Positions 1 through 14,275 of a stretch of 64,000 nt of DNA are shown here, in pieces (the stretch's first letter is position 1; every line of letters starts with the position of its first letter). The notes below the pieces were generated by a model, which was given only the letters and a program-made list of their open reading frames with translations, was not told the DNA's origin and searched no databases. A program made the position numbers and the translations under genes. The stretch spans positions 806,001-870,000 of the forward strand of contig NZ_CP108070.1 in the NCBI RefSeq assembly GCF_036178845.1, read 5' to 3'. This DNA is from Streptomyces sp. NBC_00271. GTDB lineage: Bacteria; Actinomycetota; Actinomycetes; Streptomycetales; Streptomycetaceae.

Positions 1-2
1 CC

Positions 3-27
3 CGTGAACGTTCACGTGATCGCTCAC
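3..27. promoter_or_regulatory. Overlapping palindromic operator upstream of the sugar operon
   Basis: Positions 3-16 form a perfect 14-bp palindrome, CGTGAACGTTCACG. It runs into a second inverted repeat, GTGA-N4-TCAC, at 16-27. The pair lies about 95 bp upstream of the binding-protein start. A centred CG flanked by AA/TT is typical of LacI/GalR-family operators in actinobacterial sugar operons (family knowledge). No regulator gene is in the window; it may lie just to the left. That this site controls genes 119-9062 is inferred from position. Confidence 0.6.
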
Positions 28-118
28 GGACCTTATCCCAACCAGAAGGCATCCCCGCCTGAGCTGTCAACGTCGACCCGCCTAGCGCCGCCGCTAGTCG
101 TTCTCTGGAACGGAAAAC

Positions 119-1453
119 ATGAGCAAGACAGTCACGCGCACCCGTCTCGCCGCAGTCGCCGCGGCAGCCACTCTCGTCGCCCTCGCCGGTTGCTCGTCGT
201 CCGCTCCGTCGGACAAGGCGTCCGCGGCCTCCTGCACCCCCGCCAAGGGGAAGGTCACCCTCCAGTACTGGAACACCGTTCCGGGCATGGACAAGGTCGT
301 GGACCTGTGGAACAAGAAGAACCCGGACATCCAGGTCCAGACGAAGAACATCTCCAACGACCAGTACGGCACCCTCGGCAACGCCCTCAAGGCGGGGAAG
401 GCGCCGGACCTGGCTCAGGTGGGCTACGACGAGCTCCCCGCCCTGCGCACCCAGAACGCCTTCGTGGACGCCTCGGCGTGCTCGGCGGCCACGGCGGCCA
501 AGTCGAAGTTCGTGCCGTGGACCTGGTCGCAGACCAGCTTCGGCGGCACAGGTGTCTTCGCGCTCCCGCAGGACACCGGTCCGATGGCCCTGTACGTGCG
601 CAGTGACATCTTCAAGAAGTACGACATCGCGATCCCCACGACCTGGGACGAGTACGCGGCGGCCGCGCAGAAGCTGCACAAGGCGGACCCCAGCCTCGAC
701 ATCACGTTCTTCGACCCGAACAACGCCGAGTGGTTCAACGGGCTCCTCTGGCAGAACAGCGCCCAGATGTACAGCTACTCCGGCGACAAGTGGCACGTCA
801 CCGTCACGTCGGACCAGAGCAAGCAGGTCGCCGACTACTGGCAGAAGCTGATCGCCGGCAAGCTCGTGCGCACCGACCTCGCCAACGGTTCGACGCAGAT
901 GTACGCCGCGTACCAGAAGGACCAGATCGCCAGCTACGTCGGTGCCGCCTGGGGCTACAGCATGTTCCGCGACAACCTGCCCAAGCAGTCCGGCAAGTGG
1001 TCGATCGTACCGATTCCGACATGGGGCGCGAACGGCTCCTCCGGTGACTGGGGCGGCTCGACCGTCGCGTTCATGAAGGGCAGCCAGCACCTCTACGAGT
1101 CGGTCAAGTTCAACACCTGGCTGAACTCCGACCCGGAGGCCCTGGCACTGGAGAACCAGTTGGGCGGCCTCTACCCGGCGGCCGACGCGGGGCTCAAGCT
1201 GCCCGCGCTGTCGAAGGGGGTGCCGTACTACAACAACGAGAAGGTCTTCGACGTCTTCGCCGACTCGTCCAGGAAGATCAACACCAACTTCGCCTGGGGC
1301 CCCACCCAGAAGACGGTGAACCTGGCCCTCCAGGACGCCATGGCCAAGGCCGCGGCCGGTGACGGCACGCTGACCGACGCGCTCTCGGCCGCCCAGGCCG
1401 CCGCCCTGAAGTCGATGAAGGCCCAGGCGATCCCGGCCACGGCGGGCAAGTGA
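119..1453 (+). CDS. Sugar ABC transporter substrate-binding lipoprotein
   Basis: This 444-residue extracellular solute-binding protein (family 1, UgpB/MalE-like) is the ligand receptor of a carbohydrate ABC importer. The N-terminus is a lipoprotein signal: a basic stretch, an alanine-rich core and the lipobox LAGC with the lipidated cysteine at residue 25, so the protein should be anchored outside the membrane. A purine-rich site (GGAACGG) precedes the ATG. Two permease genes follow directly, and no ATPase gene is present, as is usual in Streptomyces where one MsiK-type ATPase serves many sugar importers. The downstream GH38 and GH2 genes suggest mannose- and galactose-containing oligosaccharides as ligands, which is inference. 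Confidence 0.9.
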   Translation: MSKTVTRTRLAAVAAAATLVALAGCSSSAPSDKASAASCTPAKGKVTLQYWNTVPGMDKVVDLWNKKNPDIQVQTKNISNDQYGTLGNALKAGKAPDLAQVGYDELPALRTQNAFVDASACSAATAAKSKFVPWTWSQTSFGGTGVFALPQDTGPMALYVRSDIFKKYDIAIPTTWDEYAAAAQKLHKADPSLDITFFDPNNAEWFNGLLWQNSAQMYSYSGDKWHVTVTSDQSKQVADYWQKLIAGKLVRTDLANGSTQMYAAYQKDQIASYVGAAWGYSMFRDNLPKQSGKWSIVPIPTWGANGSSGDWGGSTVAFMKGSQHLYESVKFNTWLNSDPEALALENQLGGLYPAADAGLKLPALSKGVPYYNNEKVFDVFADSSRKINTNFAWGPTQKTVNLALQDAMAKAAAGDGTLTDALSAAQAAALKSMKAQAIPATAGK

Positions 1454-1460
1454 CCCAGGA

Positions 1461-2393
1461 ATGACCGACATCGCACCCCGCGCGGTGACGTCAGGTGGCC
1501 GCCGCCGTCCAGGCGGCGGCCCCCGGGCGGGCACCGTCATCGCGTTCCTCACCCCGTTCTTCCTGCCGTTCGTGCTGTTCTACCTGGTGCCCGTCGGCTA
1601 CGCGCTCTGGCAGAGCTTCCGTGTCGTGCGCCGCACCGGAGGCCAGTACGGGACCTCGTACACGACTTTCGGCGGATTCGACCAGTACACACAGGTGTTC
1701 CAGAACAGCGAGTTCTGGAACAGCATCGGCCGCATCGGGCTGTTCGGCATCGTGCAGGTGCCCGTCATGCTGTTCGTGGCGCTGATCATGGCGCTACTGC
1801 TCGACACACCCCTGCTGAAGCTCAAGGCGTTCTTCCGCATCACCGCGTTCATGCCGTACGCCGTGCCCGGCGTCATCGCCGCGATCATGTGGTCGTACCT
1901 GTACTCGCCGCAACTCAGCCCCGTTGTCGACCTGTTCCAGCGCATCGGCCTGCACCCCGACTTCCTCGGTCCGGGCGCCGTGCTGTGGTCGGCGGCGAAC
2001 GTCTCCACCTGGCTCTGGACCGGCTACAACATGCTGATCATGTACTCGGCGCTCCAGTCGATCCCGCAGGAGCTCTACGAGGCCGCCAAGATCGACGGCG
2101 CGTCCAACTGGACGATCGCGTGGCGGATCAAGGTCCCGATCATCGCCCCGTCGATCGTCCTGACGACGGTGTTCTCGATCATCGGCACACTCCAGCTCTA
2201 CGCCGAGCCGGCCGTGCTGCGCCAGATCTCCTCGAACATCTCCAGCACGTTCACCCCGAACATGCTGGCGTACGCGGTGGCCTCCGGGAACAACTACCAG
2301 CAGGCCGCGGCCATTTCGGTGGTCATCGCCGTCATCACCTTCGTCTTGAGCTTCGGGTTCATGCGACTCACCTCGAAGAAGGCGGGACTGTGA
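1461..2393 (+). CDS. Sugar ABC transporter permease, MalF/UgpA type
   Basis: This 310-residue inner-membrane permease begins 7 bp after the binding-protein gene. The first hydrophobic segment follows a basic glycine-rich N-terminus, and about six membrane spans are visible. The cytoplasmic EAA loop that docks the ATPase appears near residue 208 as YEAAKIDGASNWTIAWRI. The spacing to the Shine-Dalgarno-like AGGA is very short for the ATG at 1461, so a start at a GTG near 1482 is possible. It forms a heterodimer with the next gene product. Its 3' end overlaps the next start by GTGA, indicating translational coupling. Confidence 0.9.
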   Translation: MTDIAPRAVTSGGRRRPGGGPRAGTVIAFLTPFFLPFVLFYLVPVGYALWQSFRVVRRTGGQYGTSYTTFGGFDQYTQVFQNSEFWNSIGRIGLFGIVQVPVMLFVALIMALLLDTPLLKLKAFFRITAFMPYAVPGVIAAIMWSYLYSPQLSPVVDLFQRIGLHPDFLGPGAVLWSAANVSTWLWTGYNMLIMYSALQSIPQELYEAAKIDGASNWTIAWRIKVPIIAPSIVLTTVFSIIGTLQLYAEPAVLRQISSNISSTFTPNMLAYAVASGNNYQQAAAISVVIAVITFVLSFGFMRLTSKKAGL

Positions 2394-3247
2394 GCAACCC
2401 ATCCACGATCCGCGAGAGCCGGGGCAGCCGTACGGCCGTCATGGCCCTGATGTTCCTCCTGGCCGTCTACTTCCTGCTGCCGGTCTACTTCCTGATCGTC
2501 GCGGCGACGAAGCCACAGGGTGAGCTCGCCACCACCAACGGGCTGGCGTTCTCGCACTTCAACCTGTTCGAGAACCTGCGCATCCTGTTCACCCGCAGCG
2601 ACGGCATCTTCGGGCGGTGGGCCCTCAACACCGTCGTCTACGCGGTGCTGGGCGCGGCCGTAGGCACCCTGATCTCGGCCCTGTGCGGCTACGCGCTGGC
2701 CAAGTTCCGCTTCCGCGGCAGGGAATTCCTCTTCTCCGTCGTGCTCGGCGGTGTCCTCGTCCCGACCACCGCACTGGCCCTGCCGCTGTTCCTGCTCTTC
2801 TCGGCGACCGGGATCGTCAACACCTACCTCGCGGTGTTCCTGCCCAGCATCGTCAGCCCGTTCGGTGTCTACCTGGCCCGCATCTTCGCCAACGCCGCCG
2901 TCCCGCAGGAGCTGATCGAGTCGGCGCGGCTGGACGGCGCGGGCGAGTTCCGCACGTTCTTCTCTGTGTCGTCCAGGCTGATGACGCCGGCCCTGGTGAC
3001 CATCTTCCTGTTCCAGTTCGTGGCCATCTGGAACAACTTCTTCCTGCCGATGGTGATGCTCCAGAAGGAGTCACTGTTCCCGATCACGCTCGGCCTGTAC
3101 GAGTGGAACGGCCAGACCGCCCGGGCCCCGCTGCTCCAGGAGTCCGTGATCACCGGCTCGCTGGTGTCGATCGTGCCCGTGATCATCGTGTTCATCCTCC
3201 TCCAGCGGTTCTGGCGCACCGGGCTCGCCGCCGGTTCCCTCAAGTGA
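2390..3247 (+). CDS. Sugar ABC transporter permease, MalG/UgpE type
   Basis: This 285-residue inner-membrane permease is the partner of the upstream MalF-type gene. It starts at a GTG that overlaps the upstream stop (GTGA), which I chose over a much longer open frame because the peptide from there (MSNPSTIRESRG) precedes a clean first membrane span. The EAA loop near residue 176 reads IESARLDGAGEFRTFF. About six spans are visible. The next gene, an alpha-mannosidase, may also begin by GTGA overlap at 3244, suggesting that import and hydrolysis are translated together. Confidence 0.9.
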   Translation: MSNPSTIRESRGSRTAVMALMFLLAVYFLLPVYFLIVAATKPQGELATTNGLAFSHFNLFENLRILFTRSDGIFGRWALNTVVYAVLGAAVGTLISALCGYALAKFRFRGREFLFSVVLGGVLVPTTALALPLFLLFSATGIVNTYLAVFLPSIVSPFGVYLARIFANAAVPQELIESARLDGAGEFRTFFSVSSRLMTPALVTIFLFQFVAIWNNFFLPMVMLQKESLFPITLGLYEWNGQTARAPLLQESVITGSLVSIVPVIIVFILLQRFWRTGLAAGSLK

Positions 3248-3288
3248 CCGCTCTCCCCCGCACGTCCGCACAGAAGGTCCCCCTCGCC

Positions 3289-9062
<5,774 letters not shown>

Positions 9063-9107
9063 CCTCCCCGGCTCCCGGACCGACGTAGCACCGCGCCGCG
9101 AGGGGCA

Positions 9108-9151
9108 CCCGTGTCGGCCGACCGCAGCACAGCGGCCGGCCGACACGGGTC
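9108..9151 (+). terminator. Hairpin terminator after the glycosidase operon
   Basis: A perfect 14-bp inverted repeat (ACCCGTGTCGGCCG at 9108-9121, complement at 9138-9151) with a 16-nt loop begins 45 bp after the beta-galactosidase stop. It has no U-tract, as is common for Streptomyces terminators. Confidence 0.75.
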
Positions 9152-9194
9152 TTGCGTATGAGCCACCGATGGCGCGCCTCCCCTCGTCCAAGGG

Positions 9195-9258
9195 CGTTCA
9201 ATAAATCGAACGCAGTGTTCACTCTCTGCGATGGTTCGGTATAGTGAACACATCGTTC
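9195..9258 (+). promoter_or_regulatory. Promoter and repeat-rich operator of the XRE-cupin/lyase operon
   Basis: This AT-richer stretch contains three nested inverted repeats: CGTTC-N8-GAACG (9195-9212), GTGTTCAC/GTGAACAC (9215-9222 and 9244-9251), and GAAC-N5-GTTC (9246-9258). The sequence TATAGT at 9240-9245 is a good -10 element and overlaps the second GTGAACAC arm, an arrangement expected for repression. The likely binder is the XRE-cupin protein encoded immediately downstream (autoregulation), which is inference. Confidence 0.55.
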
Positions 9259-9322
9259 ATTCAATCGGGGCTCCTTGGGTCCGCATCCGCGTCTCCCGCA
9301 CCGCAACCCACAGGAGCCGCTG

Positions 9323-9898
9323 ATGACGCCCCCTCCGTCCGGCCGCCGGCCGGTGAGCAGTACCGCAGCCGCGGTCGGCGCGAAGATCCGCCTGCGCCGC
9401 CAGCAGCGCGGGATGAGCGCCGCCGAGATGGCCCGGCGCGCCGGGCTGAGCAAGGCCACCTTGTCGCAGCTGGAGGCCGGCAACGGCAATCCGACGATCG
9501 ACACCCTGGATGCGATCGCCATCGCCCTGCGCATTCCGATCGCCGACCTGCTGGCGCGTGACGCCGACACCGGGCCGGTCTTCCGACCGGGTACGGACAT
9601 CGAGCCCGGCGAGGTCTCCCGGGAACTGCTGCGCCGTATCAGCAGCGGCAACAGCCTGGAGATCTGGCGGCTGCGCATTCCGCCCGAGACGGAGCTGCCC
9701 GGTGTTCCGCACGCCACGGGCACGATCGAGCACCTGCTCATCGCCACCGGGCACGTCACCGCCGGCCCCGTCGACGCCCCGCAGGATCTGGGCCCCGGCG
9801 ACATGCTCGCCTTCGCAGGGGACGCCCCGCACTTCTACCGCACCGGCGCTGAGGAAGTGGACATCACCGTCGTCTTCGCCTCCCCCCTCAGCACCTGA
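9323..9898 (+). CDS. XRE-family regulator with C-terminal cupin domain
   Basis: This 191-residue transcription factor has a helix-turn-helix at about residues 18-70, including the recognition-helix region AGLSKATLSQLEAGNGNPT, and a single cupin barrel at about 110-185. XRE-cupin regulators usually sense small molecules linked to amino-acid or polyamine metabolism through the cupin. The ATG at 9323 was chosen because AGGAG lies 7 bp upstream and the N-terminus fits the family; an open frame from 9275 adds an unlikely leader. The lyase gene follows 17 bp downstream, so the pair is an operon and the lyase is the likely target. Palindromes in the promoter suggest autoregulation. Confidence 0.88.
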   Translation: MTPPPSGRRPVSSTAAAVGAKIRLRRQQRGMSAAEMARRAGLSKATLSQLEAGNGNPTIDTLDAIAIALRIPIADLLARDADTGPVFRPGTDIEPGEVSRELLRRISSGNSLEIWRLRIPPETELPGVPHATGTIEHLLIATGHVTAGPVDAPQDLGPGDMLAFAGDAPHFYRTGAEEVDITVVFASPLST

Positions 9899-9915
9899 GA
9901 CCAAGGGAGACGCTC

Positions 9916-10977
9916 ATGAGCACCACCATCGCCATCACCCCCTCCAGCCGTGCCTTCATCAGCGACAACATGGCCGGGGCGTCCCCGCAGATAGCCCAGG
10001 CCGTCGCCGACGCGGCCGCCGGGCAGGTCCTGCCGTACGGCAACGACCCCTTCACCGACAGTGCTCGCCGCAGGCTCAGCGAGATCTTCGAGCGGGACGT
10101 CGATGTCTTCCCGGTGTCCACCGGGTCCGCCGCCAACGGCCTGAGTCTGGCGGCCCTCACCCCGCCGTGGGGCAGCGTGCTCTCCCACCCCGGCAGCCAC
10201 ATCAACACCGACGAATGCGGCGCTCCGGAGTTCTTCACCCACGGCGCCAAGCTCGTCGGTGTGCCAGGCTCCGACAGCAAGATCGACCCCGAGGCACTGC
10301 GGGTGGCGGTGCGCCGCCGGGCCGGTGACGTGCACAGCGTGCAGCCGTCCGTGGTGAGCATCAGCCAGGCCACCGAGAGCGGCAGCGTCTACACCCTGGA
10401 GGAGATCCGCGGCCTGTCCGCCATCGCCAAGGACGCGGGACTGCGCGTCCACATGGACGGCGCGCGCTTCGCCAACGCCCTCGACCATCTCGGCGCCACC
10501 CCGGCCGAGATGACCTGGAAGGCCGGCGTCGACGTCCTGTCCTTCGGCGCCACCAAGAACGGCGCGATGACCGCCGACGCCATTGTCTCCTTCGACCCCG
10601 CACTCGCCGCCGAACTCGCCTTCCGCGTCAAGCGTGCCGGCCAGCTCACCTCCAAGATGCGCTTTCAGGCGGCCCAGATCGACGCGTACCTCACCGACGG
10701 CCTGTGGCTGCGCAACGCCCGCCAGGCGAACGCGATGGCCACCCGCCTCGGCGACGGCCTCAAGTCCATCCCCGGCACCGGCCTTCTGGCCACCCCACAG
10801 GCCAACATCCTCTTCTGCCGCCTGCCCCAGCAGGTCACCGAAGGACTTCTCGCCGAGGGCTACGTGTTCTACCACGACCGCTGGGAACCGGGGATCGTCC
10901 GGCTCGTCACCGCCTTCTCCCACAGCGCCGACGACATCGACCAGCTGCTCGACGCGGTCCGCCGCCACATCCGCTGA
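9916..10977 (+). CDS. Low-specificity threonine aldolase / beta-eliminating lyase family PLP enzyme
   Basis: This 353-residue fold-type I PLP enzyme cleaves beta-hydroxy amino acids such as threonine to glycine and an aldehyde (family knowledge). The Schiff-base lysine is Lys214 in SFGATKNGAM. The Asp-containing HMDGARFANAL motif that contacts the PLP nitrogen is about 40 residues upstream. AAGGGAG precedes the ATG. Length is normal. Co-transcription with an XRE-cupin regulator suggests induction by an amino-acid-like effector. Related beta-eliminating lyases share these motifs, so the exact substrate is open. Confidence 0.88.
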   Translation: MSTTIAITPSSRAFISDNMAGASPQIAQAVADAAAGQVLPYGNDPFTDSARRRLSEIFERDVDVFPVSTGSAANGLSLAALTPPWGSVLSHPGSHINTDECGAPEFFTHGAKLVGVPGSDSKIDPEALRVAVRRRAGDVHSVQPSVVSISQATESGSVYTLEEIRGLSAIAKDAGLRVHMDGARFANALDHLGATPAEMTWKAGVDVLSFGATKNGAMTADAIVSFDPALAAELAFRVKRAGQLTSKMRFQAAQIDAYLTDGLWLRNARQANAMATRLGDGLKSIPGTGLLATPQANILFCRLPQQVTEGLLAEGYVFYHDRWEPGIVRLVTAFSHSADDIDQLLDAVRRHIR

Positions 10978-11887
10978 CCGACGGCCGGGGGCAACGGCTC
11001 GGTCACACCGACGCCCCAGGCAAGGGGGAACCGCGAGCCACAGGGCCGGCCTTCGGACAAGACGGTCCCGGCCGCGACTCGTAGCCGCCTCCAGGGAGCC
11101 CTCGATACCTCACCCCAGAGGACAGCCCGGACAGGCCCGACGATCGGCCAGGAGAAGAAGTCCCGGTCAGGTGGACCGGGCCGTGACGCCTGATTGCATC
11201 CTCAGCTCACCGGAGGGCGGACAGGACGGGCCACTCGTCTTCCACCACTTTCCCGGCGCCCACGGACAAACGGGCGCCCCTCTGCCAAGTGAATCTTGAG
11301 CCCCCAGCACCTCGAATGCCGTACTCGCCCAAGTCGAAGACAAGGGCTACGAGCTGACCAAGACGCAGGTCATCCCCATCACCGACGACGAACTGCGGAA
11401 CCTTCCGCTGCCGGGTTTGTTCGCGGGAATCGGTTCTGGCTCAAGTTCCGCGACGCGGGCACGGTGAGGAGTGGAGTGGAGCGACGGGTCTGGCTGGACA
11501 GGCTCCGGGTCCGAGCGGTCCGGTGCCGGTGATCGAGTTGGCGCAGGCGGTCCCGCGGACGCGATCCGGCGCGCGCGAGTTCCTCCTGGCCGCGTCAGTG
11601 CGACGACCTGGCGCCAGCCCTATGTCGACCACGCGCGTGCCACCGACCAGGGCCTGGGCCCACGTTGGGAGCTGCACGAGGGTTCGTTCGGAGTTCACCA
11701 GCCGTCCTGCAGGGCCGCCGGCCTGATCCGTACGCGGTCGGCCGATCTTTGCCGGGGAACCGCACCGACCCTGAAACGTGACCCCTGGTGGACTTACAGA
11801 CATTCCAACCAGTCGGTATCGTGCGCCGCCCAACCCATTCCCCCCGGTTCACCTCCACGGATCCGAGCCGAAGCGGAAGGCCAGGCG
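10978..11887. other. 900-bp intergenic region, mostly without recognisable genes
   Basis: Apart from a short Ku-like fragment at 11300-11415, I see no supportable gene here. A small hairpin (GGCGCCC, 11255-11261 with 11272-11278) may end transcription from the lyase operon. The open frames in 11441-11833 on either strand lack family resemblance. Confidence 0.5.
11300..11415 (+). pseudogene. Internal fragment of a Ku DNA-end-binding protein gene
   Basis: In the frame through 11321 the DNA reads GYELTKTQVIPITDDELRN and then LPLP. This matches the region of bacterial Ku just before its conserved LPLPTxKxI segment. A stop codon at 11297 lies upstream and homology ends after LPLP, so only about 30 codons remain. 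Bacterial Ku works with LigD in end joining; this fragment cannot be functional. Identification rests on motif memory over a short stretch. Confidence 0.45.
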
Positions 11888-12343
11888 ATGACATACCCCG
11901 ATGAGAACAAGTACCCGCAATCAGCGACGAGATGGCCGCTGCCCCACACCGCGCCCCAGTCGTACGGGCACGACGCCCCTCGGTACGGGTCGTACGGGCA
12001 AGCTCCTTGGGATGAGCCGTACGCGCACGAGACGCATCGGCGCAGTGCCGACCTCGACGCCCTCCGCTCGGCCTACCGCCTGCTCCGACGGATCTCCACA
12101 CTCGCCGCGCTCGGCTCCTTCGTGGTGTACGTCGCACTGTCCTGCTATGCGCCTGGCCTGATGGGGGCCAAGATCGCCGGAGAGCTGAGCCTGGGAATGG
12201 CTCTGGGGGTCTTCCAGCTCGTCGTCACCTTTGCGGCGGTCTTCTGGTACGGACGCAGCGCACAACGCTCGGTGGATCCGTTGGCCCGCGCCGTCAGGGA
12301 GCGGACGGTCCCCACCGGCCGGAACCCGGAGGCGGCGAGATGA
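11888..12343 (+). CDS. DUF485 family small membrane protein
   Basis: This 151-residue protein has a hydrophilic tyrosine- and proline-rich N-terminus of about 50 residues, then two membrane spans at about 71-90 and 100-121. This is the DUF485 layout. DUF485 genes are characteristically found directly before acetate/monocarboxylate sodium-solute symporters, and that is the case here: its stop overlaps the symporter start by ATGA. GGAAGG lies 7 bp before the ATG. Its role is presumably assembly or regulation of the symporter; the biochemical function of DUF485 is not known. The N-terminal extension is longer than in the minimal family. Confidence 0.85.
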   Translation: MTYPDENKYPQSATRWPLPHTAPQSYGHDAPRYGSYGQAPWDEPYAHETHRRSADLDALRSAYRLLRRISTLAALGSFVVYVALSCYAPGLMGAKIAGELSLGMALGVFQLVVTFAAVFWYGRSAQRSVDPLARAVRERTVPTGRNPEAAR

Positions 12344-13956
12344 ACCATTTCAACCCCGGGACGCAGGCCACCGTCCTGATTCTGTTCACCACGCTGGTCA
12401 CCGTCACGCTGCTGATGTGCATCATGGCGGGACCGGACCGCGACGACCTGACGAACTTCTACACCGGCTACCTCTCGCTCACCCCGCTCAAGAACGGCCT
12501 GGCGATCGCGGGCGACTACATCTCGGCGGCCACGGTGCTGAGCACCACGGGCATCATCGCGCTCGCCGGTTACGACGGCTATGTCCTCGCGGTCAGCACT
12601 GCCCTGTCACTGGTGCTGCTGATGTTCCTGCTGGCCGAACCCCTGCGCAACGCCGGCAGGTTCACCATGGGCGACGTCCTGGCCCGCAACATGCCGGGGC
12701 GGGCCGTGCGTATCGCCGCCTGCCTGGTGACGCTCTCTGCGACCCTGCCCTTCCTGGTCGTCCAGCTCTCCGGGGCCGGGTCGCTGCTCACCTTCATCCT
12801 GAACATCCCGCACGTGGCGGGCGCCAGGACGGCGTGCATCGTCATCGTCGGCAGCCTGATGATCATTTACGCGGCGCTCGGCGGCATGAGAGGAACCGCG
12901 CTCATTCAGATGATCAAGATTGTGCTCCTGCTCGGCACCAGCGTCGTCGTCGCCGCTCTCGTCCTGAACCGCTTCGACTGGAGCCCCGGCGACGTCCTCA
13001 GCGCCGCCCAGCACGGCAGCGGCGCGGGCCCCGCCTTCCTCCGGCAGGGCCTTCAGTTGGGCACCTCGGCCGTTGACCGGCTGGACTTCGTCAGTCTCCA
13101 GATCACCGTGGTCCTCGGCGTGGCCTGTCTGCCCCACATCACGATGCGTCTGTACTCCGCGCAGGACGTGCCGGCCGTGCGTCGCTCCATGTCGTGGGCA
13201 GTCGGCACGGTCACCGCGTTCTGCCTGCTCGTGATCATCATCGGTACGGGCGCGGCGGCGCTGGTGGGATCGCGGTATATCACCGCGGCCGACCCGCAAG
13301 GCAGAACATCGGTCCTCATGCTGTCGCAGGTACTCGGCGGGGCCCCTGCCTCCGCAGGCGCGACGATTCTCTACGCGGCCGTGGCGGGCATGGTGTTCAT
13401 CACGCTGCTGTCGTCGGTCGCTGGGATGACCCTGGCCGCGGCCTCGTCGCTCGCCCACGACCTGTTCGCCCATGCGGTGCTACGGGGACGGGCGGAGCCG
13501 CGCACGGAGATGACGGTGGCGGCGTGGACGAGTGTGGCCGTGGGAACCGTTGCCATCGCGCTCTCCGCCCTGGTCCAGAACTGGGACGTCGGCGTACTGA
13601 CCACTCTGGCCATCTGCATAGGGGCATCGGCTGTGGCACCCGCGCTCACCTACTCCCTGTTCTGGCGAGGATTCACTCGAACCGGCCTGCTCGCCACCCT
13701 CTACGGCGGCGCGGCCTGCGCACTGCTGCTGATGGTCTTCTCCAAGGCCGTCTCGGGCACCCCGTCCGCCGTCTTCCCGAACGCCGACTTCGACCTGTTC
13801 CCCATGCAGTCCACCGGACTGGTCTCCATCCCGTTCGGCTACCTGGCGGGCTGGCTGGGCAGCCGTCTTGACCACCGGCGCCACACCGCCGACAGTCACG
13901 AGAACCGACGGCTGTACGACGAGAGCGAGGCACGGCTGCTCGCCGCAGCCGAATGA
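12340..13956 (+). CDS. Sodium/solute (acetate/monocarboxylate) symporter, SSS family
   Basis: This 538-residue integral membrane protein has about 13 hydrophobic spans and resembles the ActP/MctC acetate-pyruvate permease branch of the SSS family. The segment TGYLSLTPLKNGLAIAGDYIS resembles the motif following the first helix in ActP-like transporters. It starts by ATGA overlap with the DUF485 gene. The C-terminus is short, charged and cytoplasmic. Likely cargo is acetate, propionate or another short monocarboxylate; the substrate cannot be fixed from sequence. Confidence 0.87.
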   Translation: MNHFNPGTQATVLILFTTLVTVTLLMCIMAGPDRDDLTNFYTGYLSLTPLKNGLAIAGDYISAATVLSTTGIIALAGYDGYVLAVSTALSLVLLMFLLAEPLRNAGRFTMGDVLARNMPGRAVRIAACLVTLSATLPFLVVQLSGAGSLLTFILNIPHVAGARTACIVIVGSLMIIYAALGGMRGTALIQMIKIVLLLGTSVVVAALVLNRFDWSPGDVLSAAQHGSGAGPAFLRQGLQLGTSAVDRLDFVSLQITVVLGVACLPHITMRLYSAQDVPAVRRSMSWAVGTVTAFCLLVIIIGTGAAALVGSRYITAADPQGRTSVLMLSQVLGGAPASAGATILYAAVAGMVFITLLSSVAGMTLAAASSLAHDLFAHAVLRGRAEPRTEMTVAAWTSVAVGTVAIALSALVQNWDVGVLTTLAICIGASAVAPALTYSLFWRGFTRTGLLATLYGGAACALLLMVFSKAVSGTPSAVFPNADFDLFPMQSTGLVSIPFGYLAGWLGSRLDHRRHTADSHENRRLYDESEARLLAAAE

Positions 13957-14275
13957 CCACGCCGGCGGGGGCGGGCTACGCGAGCGGCCTCGGTGCCGCC
14001 GCCGTGGTCCGCCCAGGGGGCAAGTCCCGTCGCGCGGCCCCTTCATGCCAGCCGCACGTCGCGGCCACCCGTGCTCACGACATCGCCGCGGGATGGATCG
14101 CGGCTCTCGGACAGTTCCCCGGAGGCGGCCCGTGTCGGCCGCGGCCTGCCCGATGTTCTCGTGGTCCTCGGCCCGACCCCCGGAAGCGCAGCTCGCTCCG
14201 GCCACCCTGCCGCCGTACGCCCACATCGGCGCTCCGCGTCCTGCCCCCGCCAGAGCCCGGCACGGCCTGAGGCGG
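13957..14275. other. Gene-free convergent intergenic region
   Basis: This roughly 320-bp stretch lies between the symporter (+) and the phosphatase remnant (-). A + strand frame starting by ATGA overlap at 13953 has a proline/arginine-rich product typical of GC-rich noncoding DNA. I see no supportable gene. Confidence 0.5.

Noticed and set aside
2617..3288. A long N-terminal extension of the alpha-mannosidase
   Set aside because: It overlaps the permease in another frame and is Arg/Pro-rich; GH38 homology starts just after 3289.
13953..14270. A gene starting by ATGA overlap with the symporter
   Set aside because: The overlap looks attractive, but the product is low-complexity Pro/Arg/Gly with no family resemblance.
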